Shown: positions 40,895-51,351, numbered from the stretch's first letter. The stretch: 64,000 bases of DNA from CAWCTB01 sp963798275 (GCA_963798275.1 CAWCTB010000042.1:32507-96506), one strand, 5' to 3'. Notes: generated by a model from the sequence alone, not told the origin. Numbers and translations: made by a program.

Positions 40895-43342
40895 ATGTCT
40901 AACGAAATGAAAGATTTACAGAGCGTTGACCCCGAACTGCGGGACGACTCCAGCGAAGCCAGAACCCTGCCACTGTTGCCCGTGCGGGACACCGTTCTGT
41001 TCCCGCATGCCGTGTTGCCTTTGACGGTGGGCCGTGAGAGTTCCGTGCAGTTGGTCAACTCCTTGGGAGAAGACAAGACCATTGTGGTGGTGGCCCAGCG
41101 CGAAGCCCGCGTCGATTCCCCCCAGCCCACGGACTTGTTCGCCGTCGGCAGCCTGGCCGTGGTGCACAAGGTCGTGCGTATGCCGAACCAGAGCCTGTTT
41201 GTCTTCGCCGAAGGGCTCGAGCGCGTCAAGATCACGGAGTACACGCAGTTGCAGCCTTTCATGCGGGCGACGGTCGAGACCATCCCTGAAATCGCCGCTC
41301 CCAAGAATGCCCAGATCGAAGCCCTGCAGCGCAACGTGCTCACGCTGTTCCAGCAGATCGTAGCCGGATCGCCGACCTTGTCGGACGAGCTCTCCACAGT
41401 CGCCGCGAATATCGACGATGCCGGCCGCATGGTTGATTTCATCGCCTCCTCGCTGCCCTCGCTTTCCACCCGCGACAAGCAGGATGTGCTGGAGACCCCC
41501 GACGTCTACGTGCGCCTGGAGAAGATCAACCAGCACCTCGCCAAGGAGCTGGAAGTTCAGCAACTTCGCAACAAGATTCAGAGCGAGGTTCAGGACCGGG
41601 TGCAGCAGACGCAGCGCGAGTATTACCTGCGCGAGCAGATGAAGGCCATCCAGAAGGAACTTGGCGAGCAGGATGAAACCACCCGCGACGCCGAGGAGTT
41701 GCGCCAGAAGATCGAGTCGGCGGGCATGCCTGACGACGTGAAGAAGGAAGCTCTGAAGGAACTGGGCCGCCTGGCTCGCATGTCGCCCATGGCTGCCGAC
41801 TACGGCATCACCCGCAACTACATCGAGTGGCTGGCCATCTTGCCGTGGCAGAAATCCTCCGGCGTTGAGGTCGACATCCCCAAAGCCAAGGAGATTCTCG
41901 ACTCCGATCACTACGATTTGGAGAAGGTGAAGAACCGCATTCTTGACTACCTGTCGGTGCGTCGTCTGAAGCCCAGCATGAAGGGCCCCATTCTTTGCTT
42001 CGTCGGACCTCCCGGCGTCGGCAAGACCTCTCTCGGCAAGTCCATCGCCCGCGCGCTGGGACGCAAGTTCGTGCGTCTGTCGCTGGGTGGTGTGCATGAC
42101 GAAGCGGAAATCCGCGGCCATCGGCGCACCTACATCGGCGCTCTGCCCGGCCAGATCATGCAGGGCATCCGCCGCGCTGAGACCAACGATCCGGTCTTCA
42201 TGCTCGACGAAATCGACAAGGTCGGTCGCGACTTCCGCGGCGATCCCGGCTCGGCCTTGCTCGAGGCCCTCGATCCGGAGCAGAACTTCACCTTCCGCGA
42301 CAACTACCTCGACGTGCCCTTCGACCTCTCGAAGGTGTTGTTCATCACCACCGCCAACCAGCTCGATCCGGTTGCGGATCCCCTGCGCGATCGCATGGAG
42401 ATCATCGAGTTACAGGGCTACACCGAAGAGGAGAAGGTGCACATCGCGTTTCAGTACCTCGTTCCCCGGCAGATCGAGGAGAACGGCATCACCGCCGAGC
42501 AGATCGAGTTTCCCGAGGAGTCGATCCGCTTCATCATCCGGCACTACACCCGCGAAGCCGGTGTTCGCAGCCTCGAACGCACCATCGGCACCATCTGCCG
42601 CAAGCAGGCGCGGCGCATCGCCGAAGGCAAGACTGATCGCATGCTGGTGACGCCCGAACTGTTGCAGCACACTGACATGCTGGGTGGCATCAAGATTCGC
42701 ACCGAGGGCGAAATTGCCCAGCGTACCAAGCGCGCCGGCGTGGCGGTCGGCCTGGCGTGGACCCCGACTGGCGGCGACGTGCTCTTCGTCGAAGCCAACA
42801 AGATGAAAGGCAAGGGCGGATTCACCATGACCGGACAATTGGGCCAGGTGATGCAGGAATCCATGCAGGCAGCTCTGACTTGGGTGCGCTCCAACGCGAC
42901 GGAACTCGGTATCGACGAGAGCTTCTTCGCCGACCACGACATCCACATCCATGTGCCTGCCGGCGCCATTCCCAAGGACGGCCCCTCGGCAGGCGTCACC
43001 ATGGTCACGGCCCTGGTTTCCCTGCTGACCGACCGGCCCGTGCGTCCCCTGACCGCGATGACCGGCGAGATCACGCTCAGCGGCAATGTTCTGCCCATCG
43101 GCGGCATCAAGGAAAAGACCCTGGCGGCCAAGCGCGCGGGCGTCACCGACATCATCTTGCCGGAAGAAAACCGGCAGAATGTGCAGGAAGATCTCACCCC
43201 CGAGCAGCTTCAGGGACTGACCATGCACTACGTGAAGTCGATTCCCGAGTTGCTGGAGATCGCGCTCCCCGGGTCGCACTCCGAGGCGCAGCATGATGCC
43301 GAGATTCGCGAACAGGTATTGAGCGGCGCTCCGGTGGCGTAA
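40895..43342 (+). CDS. lon: ATP-dependent protease Lon
   Basis: Intact 815-residue Lon (LonA type). The start at 40895 has AAGGAG nine bases upstream; the frame is open further up without signals. The N-terminal substrate domain (LPLLPVRDTVLFPHAVLPL) and a coiled region lead to the AAA+ module with Walker A GPPGVGKTS at residue 371 and Walker B VFMLDEIDKV. The protease domain has the catalytic Ser698 in KDGPSAG and Lys741 in GGIKEKTLAAKRAG, spaced 43 residues as in E. coli. It degrades misfolded and regulatory proteins in the cytoplasm. Hairpin repeats flank it on both sides. Confidence 0.98.
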   Translation: MSNEMKDLQSVDPELRDDSSEARTLPLLPVRDTVLFPHAVLPLTVGRESSVQLVNSLGEDKTIVVVAQREARVDSPQPTDLFAVGSLAVVHKVVRMPNQSLFVFAEGLERVKITEYTQLQPFMRATVETIPEIAAPKNAQIEALQRNVLTLFQQIVAGSPTLSDELSTVAANIDDAGRMVDFIASSLPSLSTRDKQDVLETPDVYVRLEKINQHLAKELEVQQLRNKIQSEVQDRVQQTQREYYLREQMKAIQKELGEQDETTRDAEELRQKIESAGMPDDVKKEALKELGRLARMSPMAADYGITRNYIEWLAILPWQKSSGVEVDIPKAKEILDSDHYDLEKVKNRILDYLSVRRLKPSMKGPILCFVGPPGVGKTSLGKSIARALGRKFVRLSLGGVHDEAEIRGHRRTYIGALPGQIMQGIRRAETNDPVFMLDEIDKVGRDFRGDPGSALLEALDPEQNFTFRDNYLDVPFDLSKVLFITTANQLDPVADPLRDRMEIIELQGYTEEEKVHIAFQYLVPRQIEENGITAEQIEFPEESIRFIIRHYTREAGVRSLERTIGTICRKQARRIAEGKTDRMLVTPELLQHTDMLGGIKIRTEGEIAQRTKRAGVAVGLAWTPTGGDVLFVEANKMKGKGGFTMTGQLGQVMQESMQAALTWVRSNATELGIDESFFADHDIHIHVPAGAIPKDGPSAGVTMVTALVSLLTDRPVRPLTAMTGEITLSGNVLPIGGIKEKTLAAKRAGVTDIILPEENRQNVQEDLTPEQLQGLTMHYVKSIPELLEIALPGSHSEAQHDAEIREQVLSGAPVA

Positions 43343-43348
43343 CCCAGG

Positions 43349-43440
43349 TAGAGCTGGCCTTCAGAGCCTGCCCTGAGCGGAGTCGAAGGGCCAGCGTCGA
43401 AGCCCTTTATTGTTGCTGTTCCGAGGGGCTTCAGCCCCGG
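43349..43440. repeat. CTTYAG-apex hairpin repeat, copy C
   Basis: GAGCTGGCCTTCAG opens a long stem interrupted by a CCTGCCCTGAGCGGAGTCGA insertion, and 43425-43438 is GGGGCTTCAGCCCC. The spacer AAGCCCTTTATT also occurs in copy B. It lies between lon and its terminator. Confidence 0.7.
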
Positions 43441-43502
43441 GGAATCCTGAAGCATCTCGGTCTACGCTTTCACGGACACTGCTGTTGACCACAGACAGCA
43501 AG

Positions 43503-43527
43503 AGCCACCCCACCGCGGGTGGCTTTC
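43503..43527 (+). terminator. Rho-independent terminator of lon
   Basis: AGCCACCC and GGGTGGCT pair around a short loop, followed by TTCTATTT. Confidence 0.7.
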
Positions 43528-43531
43528 TATT

Positions 43532-44924
43532 TCAGGAAACATCGACAGCGACGATGGTTATGTCGTCTCTCGCAATACCCTGCGACCACGTGCTAACTTC
43601 GTCGCTCAGTGACGTGCAGAGTTGGTCAGCCGAGGGCGCCTGCCGCAGGATCTGCTTCACCCGTTCCTGCCCAAACTCTTCGCCGCGTCGATCGGCCTCC
43701 AGCACGCCGTCGGTGTAGAGCAGGAAGCGGTCACTCTCCCCCACCACCAGCGCCTTCGACTCATACACGGCGGATGGCACAAATCCAAGAATGAGGCCAT
43801 TATTCTCCACCGCGTGAATCGTCTGGTCGGATGCTCGGTAGTGCAATAGCGGGGGATGCCCAGCCGCGCTGTACAGACCGCTGCCAGCGTCCAGATCGAG
43901 GTACAGATAGGCCGCGGTGACGAATTGACCGTGCAATTTTCCGGCCAGAATCGAATTGAGCCCATTCATGACTTTGGCTGGATCGTCGGCGTGGGGGGCC
44001 TGGGCCGCGATGGCAATCTTGACCATCGACGCCACCAGCGCCGCGGGAACGCCGTGCCCAGACACGTCAGCGATGAGTATGCCCAATCGCCGGTCGTCGA
44101 CCAGCAGAAAGTCGTAGAAGTCACCCGCCACTTCTGTCATTGGCAGATAGCGCACCGCAATTTGCAGGCCCGTCACCCTGGGCATATGGTCAGGCAGAAT
44201 CGACGCCTGAATCTGGCGCGCGATCTCCAGTTCCTTGCGGATGGCCAACAAGATGTTCCTCATTGCGAAACATGCGCGCGGCCCCGACATATCCGAGCAG
44301 GCAGATGTAGATGAAGAACCCGATAAACTCGACGCCAGCGCTGCCAGGAACCAGATTCACCGACACCAGGTTGGTGTACAGCACAAATACGCCGAAGATG
44401 CCGGATCCAATGCGCAGCAAGGTCAATTGAGGGATAGTCGGCGGACACACGAAGAACAGATAAGCCAGGAACGCCAGGGTGAATCCGATGACCAGAACGT
44501 TGTTCAGCTCCTGCATTACGGGACGCAGGCTGGTGACCGGGTAGCTTGCGATGGCCAGAATTGCCAGCCCGGAAATTACGCCGATCAGAATGCGAATCGT
44601 ACGGTTCCATTCCGGCGAAACCAGGCTCCAGGCAAAGATCGTCGCGGGAATGCCGATGACAAACGTGATCGCCCAGATGAAGAACCGAATCTTCCCGGGT
44701 GTATCCAGGAGTTCCGCGACGATCCTGGTACTGAGCAGCAGGCGAGTTCCGTACAGAATGCCCAGCAAGCCAAACCAGGCAAGCCCGTGATCTTTGCTGG
44801 CACGCCTGAGCCACTGCAGCATCAGGGCTGCGACGCCCACCGCAACCGCGAGAATTCCGACCACCAGGGGCGCGGCATCGATGCGGAGCATAGCTCGCAG
44901 TAATTGGACTGAGTCAGGGGTCAT
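43532..44924 (-). CDS. Membrane-anchored SpoIIE-type PP2C phosphatase, one frame break
   Basis: About 464 residues. The N-terminal 240 residues contain six to seven hydrophobic segments (for example VVGILAVAVGVAALML and VLVIGFTLAFLAYLFFV). After a short helical linker (LAIRKELEIARQIQASILP) comes a SpoIIE/RsbU phosphatase domain with the metal-binding motifs GDFYDF, DVSGHGVPAAL, YTDGVLEA and DDITIVAVDV. Such enzymes dephosphorylate anti-anti-sigma factors in partner-switching stress pathways. A +1 change near 44250 (CTTGTTGG) separates the two halves, but the linker fit shows they are one gene. No anti-sigma or STAS partner is adjacent. Confidence 0.88.
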
Positions 44925-45042
44925 AGCTGCGTGAGAGGCGACCGTTCCACGATAGCGGTGAAGCGGGGCTTTCGCAATTCATGAAGATACGCTGAGAAGC
45001 GGGAAGGTGCTGGGTATCCGCCATCTGGTCCGGTCTACCTGG

Positions 45043-46081
45043 TCACGGCCTGCCAAAACAGCCGAAGTACAGCTTGAGGAGCCATGAGCGTTCGCCTTCG
45101 GGCCGTGATTGCTGCCAGTCGAAGACTTGGCGTTCCGACTCCCGCAGCAACTCGAGAAACTGCTCATCGCTGATCCGGCGCTTGGCTGACAACTCCGCGT
45201 GTTTGCGCCGCATCGCTCCCCTGCCGTGTGCTGCTCCGGCCGCTCCCCGCAAATATGCGCCCAGGTTGCCGCTTTTGGTCGCGTACAACAGCCATAGAAG
45301 TTGATACACGATGATTCGCGGCAGCGCCCGCAGCCAAACCGCGCGAGGGTAGTCCTTCATCAGAATAAACAGCTGGTTGCGGGTGAGAAGCTCCACGATG
45401 CGGGGATGCAGCGTTGCCCCTAGCGTCGCGCTTCCGATGTGATAGGCCACTGCATCCGGAACATAACAGCCGCCGTAGCCGAGAGTTTGAGCCCGCAGCG
45501 CCAGGTCGAGGTCGTCGGAATACGCGAAGAAATCTTCGTCCAGCCATCCGCAGTCTTGAAACGCATCCCGCCGGTACAGTACCGCCGCTCCGCAGCCGGA
45601 CAGCACGTTCCTGCGCGTGTCGAACTGCCCGGTGTCTGCATCCAGATGCCCGAGTCGATAGGCTCCGCCCCCAATCAGCATCGCGTCACCCGCGCCGTCG
45701 AAATGCGTTCGCTGCGTTGCCCGCAAGAGCTTGCCGGTGGCGAACCCCAGCGTTCGGGTCGTCTTCCATCGTCCGCACCAGCTTCTCGATGTAGTCGGAA
45801 TCGAGCTCGACGTCATTGTTAAGCAGCAACAGGTATTTCGAAGAGCTTGCGGCCACTCCGCGATTGATCGATCCCGTTGTGCCTTCATTGCTGGGCAGGT
45901 CGATCCGCTGCGTGTTTGGCGGTAGAGGAGCGGGCAAGACGCTCCCGGCTTGCGCATCGTTCTCCATCACCAGGATCTCCCACTCAGATGCGGGAAGCGT
46001 CTGTTTTTGCAGGAATTCGATACAGTGCGCGGTCAGGTCGGGACGGTGCAGCGACGGAATGATGACAGTGACGGTCTTCAC
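45043..46081 (-). CDS. Family 2 glycosyltransferase, one frame break
   Basis: About 345 residues, GT-A fold. TVIIPSLHRPDLTAHCIEFL opens the nucleotide-sugar domain, and LLLLNNDVEL carries the DxD-like metal site. The second part has SGCGAAVLYRRDAFQDCGWL and DEDFFAYSDDLDLALRA, typical of rhamnosyltransferase-like GT2 enzymes. It would add a sugar to a growing surface glycan at the cytoplasmic face. A +1 change near 45755 (AACGCTGGGG) lies between the halves. The start is a GTG at 46081. Confidence 0.88.
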
Positions 46082-46152
46082 GCAGCTCTACCGCGATTGT
46101 ACACAGCTCCGTCAAAACCGAATTCTCGCGCTCCTCAGTTGCTCCCCGGGCG

Positions 46153-46944
46153 CTAAGGAGCGCGCGTGTCGAATTTCGAATAGACAACGACCGTGCCTGG
46201 GCCGTTGATGATGTATGCGTCCGCCAGGATTGCGTGCGGCGGGCCATTGTGCGCGAACACGACGTACCCGGCTGTATTCCGGGGCATTGCCAGGTCCGAT
46301 AGGTGCGTCTCCCGAAATACCAGAGAGGCCGCGGGGATCGAGAACTGAGGCGCTGCGAGCAGTCGATTGTTCACGTCGTACACGTACAGTGTGCCCTGGA
46401 TTGTCATGTCCGACACGTTCATGAACCCCCACTGCGTTTCTACCGCATAGGTGCTCCACCGCGGACTGAACAGGGTGGTGTCGACGATGCGGTACGAGTA
46501 CGCGCCACCGCCAGAGTCGTTGGAAGCCGCAATCACATCCAGGCCCGCGGTTTTCTGCACAAAGGAGACCCTTCGTCCTCCCCCGTAGCTGTTGCTGGAC
46601 ACCGCCGGGGAGATCGCGCTGTTTAGGGTCGCTCCCAGGCTGGAGGCTCCGCGGCAGCCTATCAGCACGTCGTTGGGACCGTATACCGTGAGATCGTAAA
46701 ACCGTACCGCGGTTCTACCCAGCTCGTTGTCGTTGGTGGGAACGAACTCCACCGAGTAAGAGTGGCCAACCTGGGCGTAAAACCCGTAATAGTAGGTGAC
46801 CACCGATCCCGACGCGGCCTCAAAGTTGGACTGCGTCACTCGGCCGTCGGGCACGACTACGCTGGGGTTTCCGCAGTCCTTGCTCTCCCCGAAAGCCGCC
46901 GGAATCCACAGGACAGCACTCAAAGCGACAATCGCGAGTCTCAT
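46153..46944 (-). CDS. Secreted protein of unknown function
   Basis: Intact 263-residue protein with a signal peptide (MRLAIVALSAVLWIPAAFG). The mature part is beta-rich, with SVVTYYYGFYAQVGHSYSVE and an FDLTVYGP-like strand (VRFYDLTVYGPND), suggesting a jelly-roll or Ig-like fold. No family was recognised. Its place between glycosyltransferase genes, in the same direction, suggests a link to the cell surface, but nothing more can be said. Confidence 0.7.
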   Translation of the reverse strand: MRLAIVALSAVLWIPAAFGESKDCGNPSVVVPDGRVTQSNFEAASGSVVTYYYGFYAQVGHSYSVEFVPTNDNELGRTAVRFYDLTVYGPNDVLIGCRGASSLGATLNSAISPAVSSNSYGGGRRVSFVQKTAGLDVIAASNDSGGGAYSYRIVDTTLFSPRWSTYAVETQWGFMNVSDMTIQGTLYVYDVNNRLLAAPQFSIPAASLVFRETHLSDLAMPRNTAGYVVFAHNGPPHAILADAYIINGPGTVVVYSKFDTRAP

Positions 46945-47074
46945 GATTCACCGCCTCAACACTTAGTACTCACAATTGTCCATTACTGGTAATTGAATTC
47001 AAGTTACTTTACCGCCAAGCCGCGCTATTTTGGGAGTTACGGACCAAAACGGGAACGAGCAGGAAGAGCCCCGA

Positions 47075-48097
47075 TCAAGCGGTCAGATGCCTCCGCAGCG
47101 CCCCCGCTGCAGTTTGAAATGCGGAAGTCAGCTCCTGCTCGGTTTTGAACAGCAGATCGTCCTCTTTGGCCTGGTCCGGCAAGCCCCCGACAAACGCAAC
47201 AATCGACGGACGCTCCAGCAACCGGGCGCGTGCCAGCACCCCCGACGACCAGATTTCCGAGTAGGGAAACACCACCCAGTCCGAGGCCGTAATCCAGGTG
47301 TCGAATTCCTCATTGCTGACGAATTGCTCCAGCACCTGCACGTTGGCTCGTCCCCGCGCCAGCTCCTGCAGCTCGCGCAAATAGCCTTGCGTCTCCCCAT
47401 CGACGTAACGCAGGGAGCCCACCACGTATAACGTCGCATCCAGCAGGTCGGCCTCCAGGAATGCGCTTATCGCGCGATGAAACCCCTTATGCCGTTGGAT
47501 GAAGCCGATACACAGAAACACCTTGCCCGCGGCAGGCAGGCCGAGTTCCTTTCGCGCCGAGTTCTGGGTGTGGGTAGTGAATTTCTGGAACACCTCATGG
47601 TGCTGGCGCATCTCGATCCGCGAATCTTTCAGACGCACTCCATAGTGCTGCTCGAATCGCTCCCGCTCCTGTTGCGTATGCAGGATCAGTTTGGGCGTCA
47701 GCTTCCACTTCCAGGCATACAGCCAACGCGCCCTTCCCGTCAGATAGGGAATCTCGTGCGCCACAATCTCAATCTTGCGCGACCCCAACAGCAGCCGCAG
47801 AAAGCTAAGAGTTGTCTTGTGAGTATCGGCCCTGTACTTGGGATCGAAAGGATTGCGGTAGAAGAACGACCAGTGATACTGGATCACCACCCTGTCGTAA
47901 TACGGCAGGAGCGCTTGCAACTGCAGAATTTTCGAGCCCCCGCGCAAGTCCCACGCGAAGTCCACGTTGCCCTGTTGGTCGGGCGATACCACATCGACCA
48001 CGTGGCCTTGCGACCGGAGTTGATTGACCTGCTGTTCCCCGTACGCACCGATCCCGCAGTGCGTCGGCGGATAGGTTGTCACCATGAGATAGCGCAA
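47075..48097 (-). CDS. Glycosyltransferase family 4 protein
   Basis: Intact 340-residue GT-B enzyme. LMVTTYPPTHCGIGAYGEQQ is the donor-independent N-terminal loop typical of GT4, and the C-terminal half has GFIQRHKGFHRAISAF and FPYSEIWSSGVLARARLLER (nucleotide-sugar binding Glu region). It would transfer a sugar from a nucleotide donor to a glycan. The start is taken as TTG 48097; an ATG at 48085 is equally possible. Confidence 0.87.
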   Translation of the reverse strand: MRYLMVTTYPPTHCGIGAYGEQQVNQLRSQGHVVDVVSPDQQGNVDFAWDLRGGSKILQLQALLPYYDRVVIQYHWSFFYRNPFDPKYRADTHKTTLSFLRLLLGSRKIEIVAHEIPYLTGRARWLYAWKWKLTPKLILHTQQERERFEQHYGVRLKDSRIEMRQHHEVFQKFTTHTQNSARKELGLPAAGKVFLCIGFIQRHKGFHRAISAFLEADLLDATLYVVGSLRYVDGETQGYLRELQELARGRANVQVLEQFVSNEEFDTWITASDWVVFPYSEIWSSGVLARARLLERPSIVAFVGGLPDQAKEDDLLFKTEQELTSAFQTAAGALRRHLTA

Positions 48098-48190
48098 GCC
48101 AGTTCACCCCAGGGGTCCGCTAACCATGCCAAACCCCACGAAAAATGCTTGTCTAGTCCGGTTTCACTGTTAATGTAGTCCACGTCTCGC

Positions 48191-48252
48191 CTTGAAAGGG
48201 CACGGCTTCAGCCGTGCCGCATCTGGCATCAACGGAGTGGGGCTTTAGCCCC
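48191..48252. repeat. CTTYAG-apex hairpin repeat, copy D
   Basis: GGCACGGCTTCAGCCGTGCC at 48199-48218 and GGGGCTTTAGCCCC at 48239-48252. The flank GCATCTGGCATCAACGGAGT matches copy B (40361) with one change. It lies between two minus-strand glycosyltransferase genes. Confidence 0.8.
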
Positions 48253-48369
48253 TGAGGGGACTCGGTCTACACCATCTCTGAAAATGCTTTAGAAGCTGAT
48301 GATACCAAGAACCGCCTCGAGGCTGGCTCCCTACCGCATGCCTGCGTTTCGGCCCCCGGCCTTTACCTC

Positions 48370-50670
48370 TCATGCCGGCACCGCGCGAATCTGCAACAAT
48401 TGCGCCATCGCCTCTGCAGCCTTGGCGGCAATGGACGCCCAATCGTATTTTTGCTCCGCGACGGCGCGTGCCCGCTCGCCCATGACCCCGCGTTTCCCCT
48501 CATCGCCCAGCAGTTGCTGAATTTCTGAAACGAACCGGTCCGCCTCGCAGACCACGCAATCCTCGGCCGATATCTCCAGCCCCCGCGCCCCCGCCGCAGT
48601 CGACACCACCGGCAAACCCGCCGCGAAGTAGTCCAGCATTTTCAAGTTCGTTCCCGAGCCGGAGAACATCGGATTCAACCCAACATCGGCTGCCCAATAC
48701 AGGGCCTTCCGCCGGCTGGCATCAATCACGCCTAGGAATCTCACATTCCGCGGAACGTCGTGCCCATGCGCCGCCTCGTACGAGTCTTTCACGCTTCCTG
48801 CGATCGCGATGGTGCAATCAGGAAGATGCGGCGCAACGCGCTGTATCAAAAATGCCGCCGCCTCCGTGTTGGGTCCATATCCGCTGCCAATGAAGATCAA
48901 GACAGGCTTCTCAGATAACCCAAGTTCCCGGCGCGCCTGCCGTCGCTGCTCGTACGTCGCGGGCTGGATCTCGCTCGTGTCCACGCCATTCGGCACCATC
49001 ACCATCTTTTCCCGCGACACCCCATAGCGTTCGACGAACTGCGTCGCGTCATCCTCTGAGCAGACGAAGATCAAGTCCGCTTCGCGGCAAAGCTTGCCTT
49101 CCACTTCGCCGACCTCGCGCACCAATTCCCGCCCCGCTCGCGTATCACCCAGGATTTGTCCTTTCACCACGGACTCGCAATTGTGGGCATCGTAAATCAG
49201 CTTCTGCTCCGGCCGTCTGGGTACATAAGGGCGGACCCACGGATGTGACACCACGATGATTTCCGCGTTCTTGCCGAATTCCTCGGCCATCCGCTGGAAT
49301 CGCGGTGAGTGCTTCAACAACTTCGGAATGGTGACATCGATCGTGGTCTTGCCGCCGGTGGCCGCGCGATACTTGGCGTCTTCGGCGAAATGCGGCTGCG
49401 TCAGCGGAGTCACACACTCCCGGAAGTGCGGCGCCAGCATCTGGTCGCGGTAGGCGGGCCCCGGCCAATCGTAAGCCCCCACGTACGTGACCTCGAAACC
49501 CAGAGCGGCAATATTGCGAAATAGCTCGTAAATCCGAATCCTGCCGCCGCCCACCGGAGGATCCAGTACCTGGTTGTCCGCTACCAGAATCTCCACCGGA
49601 TTTCTCGCCGCCTGCGGTTCAGCGGCGCGCGCCCCGACCCTCTGGTGCGAGGTCGCTCCGGCCGCGATTACACGCTCGACAATCTCGTCCCATGACTGCG
49701 ACGGCGTGGACTGGTGCGCCGCTTCCCCCATGGTTCTCGCCAGATCGCGATCGGCTGCCAGGATGCTCATCGCCGCGGCAATCTCCGCTGGGTCCGGCTT
49801 GACCACAAAACCGGATCGGCCGTTCTCCACCAGGCGCGCCGGTTCGCCGGAATCCGTGCACACAATCACCGGCTTGTGGCTGAGCATCGCTTCGATGGTG
49901 ATGTAACCGAAGTCCTCTTCCTTGGGAACGAACAGCACAGCCAGCGCATTGGCGTACAACGCCAGCAATTCTTCGTCGCTCACAAAGCCCAAAAATCCGA
50001 TCCGCGGGTCGTCCTTCGCCAGTTCGCGAAAATAAGCCTCGTCTTCACCCGTGCCGGGAATCAGCAGCGGAACATCCGCCTTCAAGTGCTCCATCGCACG
50101 CAAGGCCAGGTCCACGCGCTTCCAGCGATGCAGCCTGCCCGGCAGCAGGAAATAGTCTTGCCCCGCGCAATAGTGCCCTCTAGTCAGCACCGGCGGATAC
50201 AGAACTTCGGCATCGAAGCCGTTGTACTGCTTCAGGCGGCGGGCCGTCTCGTGTCCGTTGGTGAAGATGCGGCGGATGTTGCGGAAGGCAAGATTATCCA
50301 GTTCCCGGATCGTATCGCGCTGCTTGCGCTTCTCCCCCAAGGCAGGTGCCGGCAACTTGCCGTACTCATCCTCGAAGCGGTCGTAGAAGACGCGTATCTG
50401 GTGCAGCAGCCAGCACACGTGGTTCGGGTGCTGCACCATGAAGGTCGGATTCTTGGTCGAGACCACCAGGTCGTATGCCGACAGATCCAGTTCGTAGCAG
50501 CTTATGTAGGATTGCAGTACGTCTTCCCACGTCGCTTCGCTGAACGGAAGCGGTATCCAGGTGGTGTCAACCCTCTGCTCGAAGGCTTGCACCATGCCCA
50601 GAAAATGGCGCTCCGCGCCAAACAGGCGCTCCGGATCGCGGATCGCGGGAGTGACGATCGCAACTTTCAT
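48370..50670 (-). CDS. Two-module GT4 glycosyltransferase
   Basis: Intact 766-residue protein made of two GT-B transferases in tandem. Module 1 (about 1-355) contains PGRLHRWKRVDLALRAMEHL and PKEEDFGYITIEAML, module 2 (about 365-766) contains VGGGRIRIYELFRNIAALGF, IFIGSGYGPNTEAA and MFSGSGTNLKMLDYFAAGLP. Both have the C-terminal Glu-rich donor site. Two transferases in one chain usually add alternating sugars of a repeat unit. It sits 16 bases after the methyltransferase gene in what looks like a three-gene operon. Confidence 0.9.
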   Translation of the reverse strand: MKVAIVTPAIRDPERLFGAERHFLGMVQAFEQRVDTTWIPLPFSEATWEDVLQSYISCYELDLSAYDLVVSTKNPTFMVQHPNHVCWLLHQIRVFYDRFEDEYGKLPAPALGEKRKQRDTIRELDNLAFRNIRRIFTNGHETARRLKQYNGFDAEVLYPPVLTRGHYCAGQDYFLLPGRLHRWKRVDLALRAMEHLKADVPLLIPGTGEDEAYFRELAKDDPRIGFLGFVSDEELLALYANALAVLFVPKEEDFGYITIEAMLSHKPVIVCTDSGEPARLVENGRSGFVVKPDPAEIAAAMSILAADRDLARTMGEAAHQSTPSQSWDEIVERVIAAGATSHQRVGARAAEPQAARNPVEILVADNQVLDPPVGGGRIRIYELFRNIAALGFEVTYVGAYDWPGPAYRDQMLAPHFRECVTPLTQPHFAEDAKYRAATGGKTTIDVTIPKLLKHSPRFQRMAEEFGKNAEIIVVSHPWVRPYVPRRPEQKLIYDAHNCESVVKGQILGDTRAGRELVREVGEVEGKLCREADLIFVCSEDDATQFVERYGVSREKMVMVPNGVDTSEIQPATYEQRRQARRELGLSEKPVLIFIGSGYGPNTEAAAFLIQRVAPHLPDCTIAIAGSVKDSYEAAHGHDVPRNVRFLGVIDASRRKALYWAADVGLNPMFSGSGTNLKMLDYFAAGLPVVSTAAGARGLEISAEDCVVCEADRFVSEIQQLLGDEGKRGVMGERARAVAEQKYDWASIAAKAAEAMAQLLQIRAVPA

Positions 50671-50686
50671 GGATGGTCCGGGTGAG

Positions 50687-51343
50687 CTACCGTTGCGCTA
50701 TCGCCCAGAGGGTCTCGCCCTCGTATTCCAGTTTGTGCGAGCCAAAGCCGGCGTGCTCCAGGTAGCAGGAAATCTCTTCCGGCGTGTGGAAGAACTCAGG
50801 GTAGTCGTTCTCCACGATGGCCTCGAAGTGCTGCCATCCTCGCTCGGAGCACAGGTTCATCACCCCAAAAAACAAAACCCCCTCCGGTCTTAGAGCCCGG
50901 CGGATGCCACGCAGGTACCGGTAAAGCGTCTTCTTCTCGGCGTGTTGGAAGCAGGCAATGGAATATACCAGGTCGAAGCTCTCGCTGGATAGAAAGCTCA
51001 GGTCCTCGTCGGTGATCAACTGGGCTTCGAAGTTAGGCAATCCCTGCAGTGTCTCCTGGGTTCGACGGACCATCTCTGGCGCGATGTCCAGGGCCGTGAT
51101 CGATCGGCAGTGCTTCGACATGGGTAGTGTGATCCGGCCCAGGCCCGGCCCAATCTCCAGCGCCACCGGGTTTGCCGGAGCATGCAACATGATTTTGCTG
51201 GCCACGTACTCGCCTTCCTCCAGCCAGCGCTTCAGGTACTCCTCATCCGACTCGTGTCCCCACTGCGAAACCGTCTCGCGCAGCGCGTCCCCTTGGGCGG
51301 CCTTGTCCCAATACGCAATGATTTTTTCGTTTTCCTTCAGCAT
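50687..51343 (-). CDS. Class I SAM-dependent methyltransferase
   Basis: About 218 residues. Motif I is ALEIGPGLGRITLP, followed by TALDIAPEMV (acidic end of strand 2) and FDLVYSIACFQH (motif II region). The substrate is not evident; the neighbours suggest a sugar. The start at 51343 avoids overlapping the upstream gene and has GGAAGTAGAGAG before it; ATG 51361 overlaps by ten bases and is possible. Spacing of 8 and 16 bases to its neighbours indicates one transcript. Confidence 0.87.
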   Translation of the reverse strand: MLKENEKIIAYWDKAAQGDALRETVSQWGHESDEEYLKRWLEEGEYVASKIMLHAPANPVALEIGPGLGRITLPMSKHCRSITALDIAPEMVRRTQETLQGLPNFEAQLITDEDLSFLSSESFDLVYSIACFQHAEKKTLYRYLRGIRRALRPEGVLFFGVMNLCSERGWQHFEAIVENDYPEFFHTPEEISCYLEHAGFGSHKLEYEGETLWAIAQR

Positions 51344-51351
51344 TCGGCTCT

